A stretch of DNA of 64,000 bases from Malaya genurostris (Eukaryota; Arthropoda; Insecta; Diptera; Culicidae): positions 127,846,405-127,910,404 of the forward strand of contig NC_080572.1 in NCBI RefSeq assembly GCF_030247185.1. Reading direction: 5' to 3'. A program made the translations under genes and the position numbers. The notes under the pieces were generated by a model. It did no database searches and had not been told where the DNA came from. It was given only the letters and a program-made list of their open reading frames with translations. This document shows positions 60,744-64,000 of the stretch, in pieces. How positions within the stretch are numbered: position 1 is the first letter of the stretch; the number at the start of each line of letters is the position of its first letter.

Positions 60744-63299
60744 GTGAGTAATGAATGAATAATCTACATACTGAAAATTGGATCAATCAGAAATCGATAT
60801 GATTTCCCATCCCGGATCTTTTTAAACGCAACTACCGACACTAGTTATCAAAAATCAATATAATTAATGTTTTCTCGGTTAACCTATTAGCGTCGAAACT
60901 TGCAAATTTCAGCTATTCTGGAACACATGTTTTTAAGCAATTTGTTTGCATTTATTTCTGAGTAGAGTGAAGTAGATCGCCCGTAGTTGCACTTCGCGAT
61001 TGACCGAATGAGTGGAAATGTACAATGAACCAAAAAAATGAAGATTGGAAGAAAATCATTTTCACTGTACATACCCACTCACTCCTATTTTTTTTATTAA
61101 ATGATCAATAAAGACGCTGGCTACGACCAAAGGCTGTGCTACTGAGGGAAAGGAAGGAATGTTAGTCCGATACTCGTTGTTTCTAGAGACCGCGGGTATC
61201 TCCACGAGCATCACGGGATAGGAGATTTGTTAGTAGGGAGGGAAAGAGATTCGGATATGTTTTGGTAAACAATATGATCTCAACAAAACCTGATTTTCGA
61301 TTTTCAGGAGAAATATAAGTAAGAAAAATATAAAATATCTCCAAGGAACGATCTCACCAGTATCCCTTTTCTCCTGCTCGCTCTGCTGTCAGCAACGCGA
61401 GATGAAACATGACTACTGAAAGAATAAAACAAAAACACTCGCGAATGGGTCCGCTGCAGACCTACCCTAGACCTTCAATCTGAATGACACGATCGACATG
61501 TAAACTTTCACACATTCCATAGAAATCCGACAACATCGACAATGACATGCAGACGGCGCTTCGATCGGTTAACAGGTTAACGTCGTTGAATTTTTGGGGG
61601 GCCAATTTACAGTATCCGCCGCTTGAGCATCTTTAGTTTCGCGCTAGGACAGGACCAGACAACTGGCTTCTTTTTCCAGAAAAATATTTCTCTTCTTATT
61701 CCGGTTGCTCCCTGCTGTAAATAATAAATGCCTCGGGATCACTGTTGCCAGTAGAGATAATTATTCATTCTGAAAACTTTCTCCCCTTATAACATGCAAT
61801 TATTTATCATTTGAAAACACTCAGACAAATGTTATATAGGTCAAAAATATAGCTCTGGATTCATTTTGAACAGATGTTTGTTTTGAAGAAAACGTTTAGT
61901 TGAAACAGCTTAATAAAATTTTTCTAAAACACTCAATTTTGGGTAATTAATTTTTGCAGCTTTATTAACTAAAGTATTCAACATATTCTATTTGAGAAAA
62001 ATAATAACATACAGAAGTATCCAAAGATTCGGTGCTATTCTCAACCAACATAATCAATATTCTCGTCCATATAACACTTCGTGATTTCAGGCTTTCTCTT
62101 TGTATCATCCAGTGATTGTTAAATGTACTCGTATACTTTCCGCATTGACAGGACTTAAAATCAAATTGAACTTAAATCCTATTGAAATTGATAATTTTGA
62201 AAAGATGACCAAAAAAATAAAATATCCAATATCAAGCTACATTGTTACCGACGATACTGACAACACTTTTTCTACCACCCTACAGTAATATTGATTTCAA
62301 CAACTTGTACTTGCTTATGTCAATTTCAACCAATCACGAGCTGGTCCGAAATTGGTTCTAAAAGTGGATTAACAATTGTCAGGTCCTGTCCTAGGTTTCA
62401 CGGATCAATATTATTCAATAAATAGCACTCTCACTACTAAACACACACTTGCCACAACTGCACTGTCACTCAAAATAACTATTTCAACAAAAAAACTATA
62501 CGTATCAAATAACACATTGAAATTCTGGGTACAAGTTGAAGGTTTAGGGCTCATAAAGATGGTTATTTAGCGTGATGGTTTGGATGTGTTGATTTTAGCT
62601 TACCCGTTGTATTACGCAATTTTTCTGCACTCACTCCTGTTAGTCTGTTGGCTTGTCGATTCGAAGTAATCGTCGGTTAGTCGTAATGCTTGTCCAAAAT
62701 GTTGCTCGAATATAAAAAATGCATAGAACGCCTTTGTTCGATAATCTGCTATTCGGACTTGTCCGTATATTCGGGTACAAACGAAGCCGACGCTGCTTCG
62801 TTGCTCTCATGAAGATCTATTCATTGCAGCTGTTATTCGCATTGAACATACCCCTGAATGACTTAACGCGAATATGGAACAAATATTCATGCAGCGATCA
62901 GCGTTTGTGCTGTCTTTGAAACAAGCAAATTAAGCCGTTTCCCCCTGCATTAGTACCACAGTCTTATGTGTATGTGATGAACCATATCCCAGCACTCTCC
63001 CATTGCTGTTACCTCACGAGAAATGATGATTTTTTAGATGAAGAATGCTTCGCGAAGAATGGGATCCAACGATCATCGCAGTGACACTAATCAAACTAAT
63101 TAGAAGAGTAAAGTCAATCAGAACAAATTGGCTCAAATGGCACGTTCCCCTTGTTCAAAAAGTAAATGAACGAATGACAAACGAATGTATAAAACGAACA
63201 TGCACGATGTATACCAGCAGCGAAGAGAGTATTAGTAGATTCGGGTTCTCTACGATTATTGCTTATTCATTTTCACCCTTCTCTCTTTCATTCAGTGAA
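60744..63299. other. DHX15 intron or flank; no exon found
   Basis: I searched for the remaining DHX15 exons (the part after GFFMQ) and saw none. 61110-61600 is GC-richer and faintly resembles an LTR of insect BEL elements, but I could not find its ends. 62640-62900 has TTCG-rich text similar in style to 19800-20165. Confidence 0.35.
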
Positions 63300-63800
63300 T
63301 AGTTCAACGTTGTTCAAGACAAGCATGAGTATATACAGGATATTCGCAGCGAGGAAGGGTGAATGTATTAGTTACACGAAGAATATGTGCAACATTGCTT
63401 GTCCATAGACGAGTTCTGATACTGAGTAACCGAAATCGGTTTGAAAGGCCGCGCGCAATCCTACCATTATCATGAGAAGTTGGTCGTTTCAATGCTTTGC
63501 ATCGACAGCCATAATTGCAGCTTGATGATACGCTATTGTGGGCCCATTGTTTTCGATAATTTCCTGAAGAGTTCGGACTCGAATTGTCTACCTTGATCGG
63601 TAGTAATCGTCTCGGGTACGCCAAATCGTGAAATCCACATCGAACACATGCGCGTGCAACAGTTTCGACAACATGTCATGCATGGGAGCCACCTCAGGCC
63701 AGTGAGAGAAACGGTCAACCATCGTCAGCAAATAACGATAACCATTCGATGGTGGAAGTGGTCCAACGATGTCTACATGGACGTGATGAAAGCGTCTATC
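63300..63800 (-). pseudogene. Ty3/gypsy integrase fragment
   Basis: Minus-strand text HHVHVDIVGPLPPS (first catalytic Asp), YLLTMVDRFSHWPE, WISRFGVPETITTDQGRQFE (second Asp) and FRKLSKTMG. The frame changes at least once near 63690 and further text is garbled. It is the core integrase domain only, different in type from the errantivirus integrase at 8 kb. Confidence 0.85.
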
Positions 63801-63849
63801 TATTAATATACATCGTACTCGAGACTAAACGTTTACCTCATGACAGCGC

Positions 63850-64000
63850 CCCCTCTAGCATCATCAGCTATAATTTTAATAGAGCCGACTATAATAGCAT
63901 GACTGCCTTCCTAATGAGTATCGATTGGGATGACATTCTCGACAATGATGATGTTAACGCAGCTGTACAGACCTTCTCCAATGTACTAATCTACGCGATT
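63850..64000 (+). pseudogene. CR1/Jockey-type LINE copy 4, runs off the window
   Basis: Plus strand, text SYNFNRADYNSMTAFLMSID and DDILDNDDVNAAVQTFSNV, closely matching the copy at 35650-35800 (endonuclease-RT linker). Only the left part is in the window. Confidence 0.85.

Noticed and set aside
61110..61600. Solo LTR of a BEL-type element
   Set aside because: Composition is suggestive, but no ends, target duplication or primer site could be defined.
62100..62288. Missing DHX15 C-terminal exon
   Set aside because: The encoded text has none of the conserved residues expected after GFFMQ.

Overview
The window looks like insect nuclear DNA, most likely a mosquito (Culicidae). It is AT-rich, with short spliced exons (several introns of 54-80 nt and several of 2-11 kb), two conserved eukaryotic genes and a dense load of nested transposable elements of insect type: an errantivirus, Jockey, RTE, L1-like and CR1/Jockey-type LINEs, mariner DD34D and DD41D elements, Tc3-like and hAT elements, foldback elements, MITEs and a tRNA-derived SINE. 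The species call is an inference from this mix. Nothing in the window is bacterial. All splice sites and boundaries were called by eye.

Host genes. (1) On the minus strand, 41530 down to 21574, is a complete phospholipase C gamma gene (Drosophila small wing, sl, orthologue). I could join 14 coding exons with consistent phases into 1204 codons plus stop, carrying PH, EF-hand, X, two SH2, SH3, split PH, Y and C2 parts. Intron 3 (10.7 kb) and intron 8 (4.8 kb) are mostly transposon debris. (2) On the plus strand from 56073 is the 5' part (six exons, 630 codons) of the DEAH-box splicing helicase DHX15/Prp43. Its last exons lie beyond the right edge.

Layout. 1-3222: MITE debris and a TA microsatellite. 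3223-10531: an errantivirus (Ty3/gypsy, 17.6/297 type) inserted in the TA repeat, with a 4-bp TATA duplication, nearly identical LTRs, and broken gag and pol. 10570-15240: an L1-like LINE on the minus strand, interrupted by a DD41D mariner (12007-12931) that has become a foldback. 15300-20390: one DD34D mariner split in two by about 4 kb of later insertions, including a 265-bp-period direct-repeat array and a 2.4-kb foldback element with a 9-bp target duplication. 21574-41530: PLC gamma with Tc3-like, SINE, RTE, LINE and hAT copies in its introns. The hAT at 37611-39745 has an 8-bp duplication and GGGTACGGGTC-type subterminal repeats. 42700-47464 and 53884-55600: MITEs, promoter-like duplications and a 126-bp tandem coding-like repeat. 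47480-53868: a Jockey LINE (15-bp duplication) that is itself interrupted by a 2250-bp hAT (8-bp duplication). 56073-60743: DHX15. 60744-64000: mostly unrecognised, ending in a gypsy integrase fragment and another LINE copy.

I found no convincing new defence or gene system. The most unusual structures are the simple-repeat-ended hAT family, the 9-bp-duplication foldback carrying a LINE, the nested hAT-in-Jockey insertion that separates a TATA box from an ATG with 42-residue repeats, and the young but multiply broken errantivirus.
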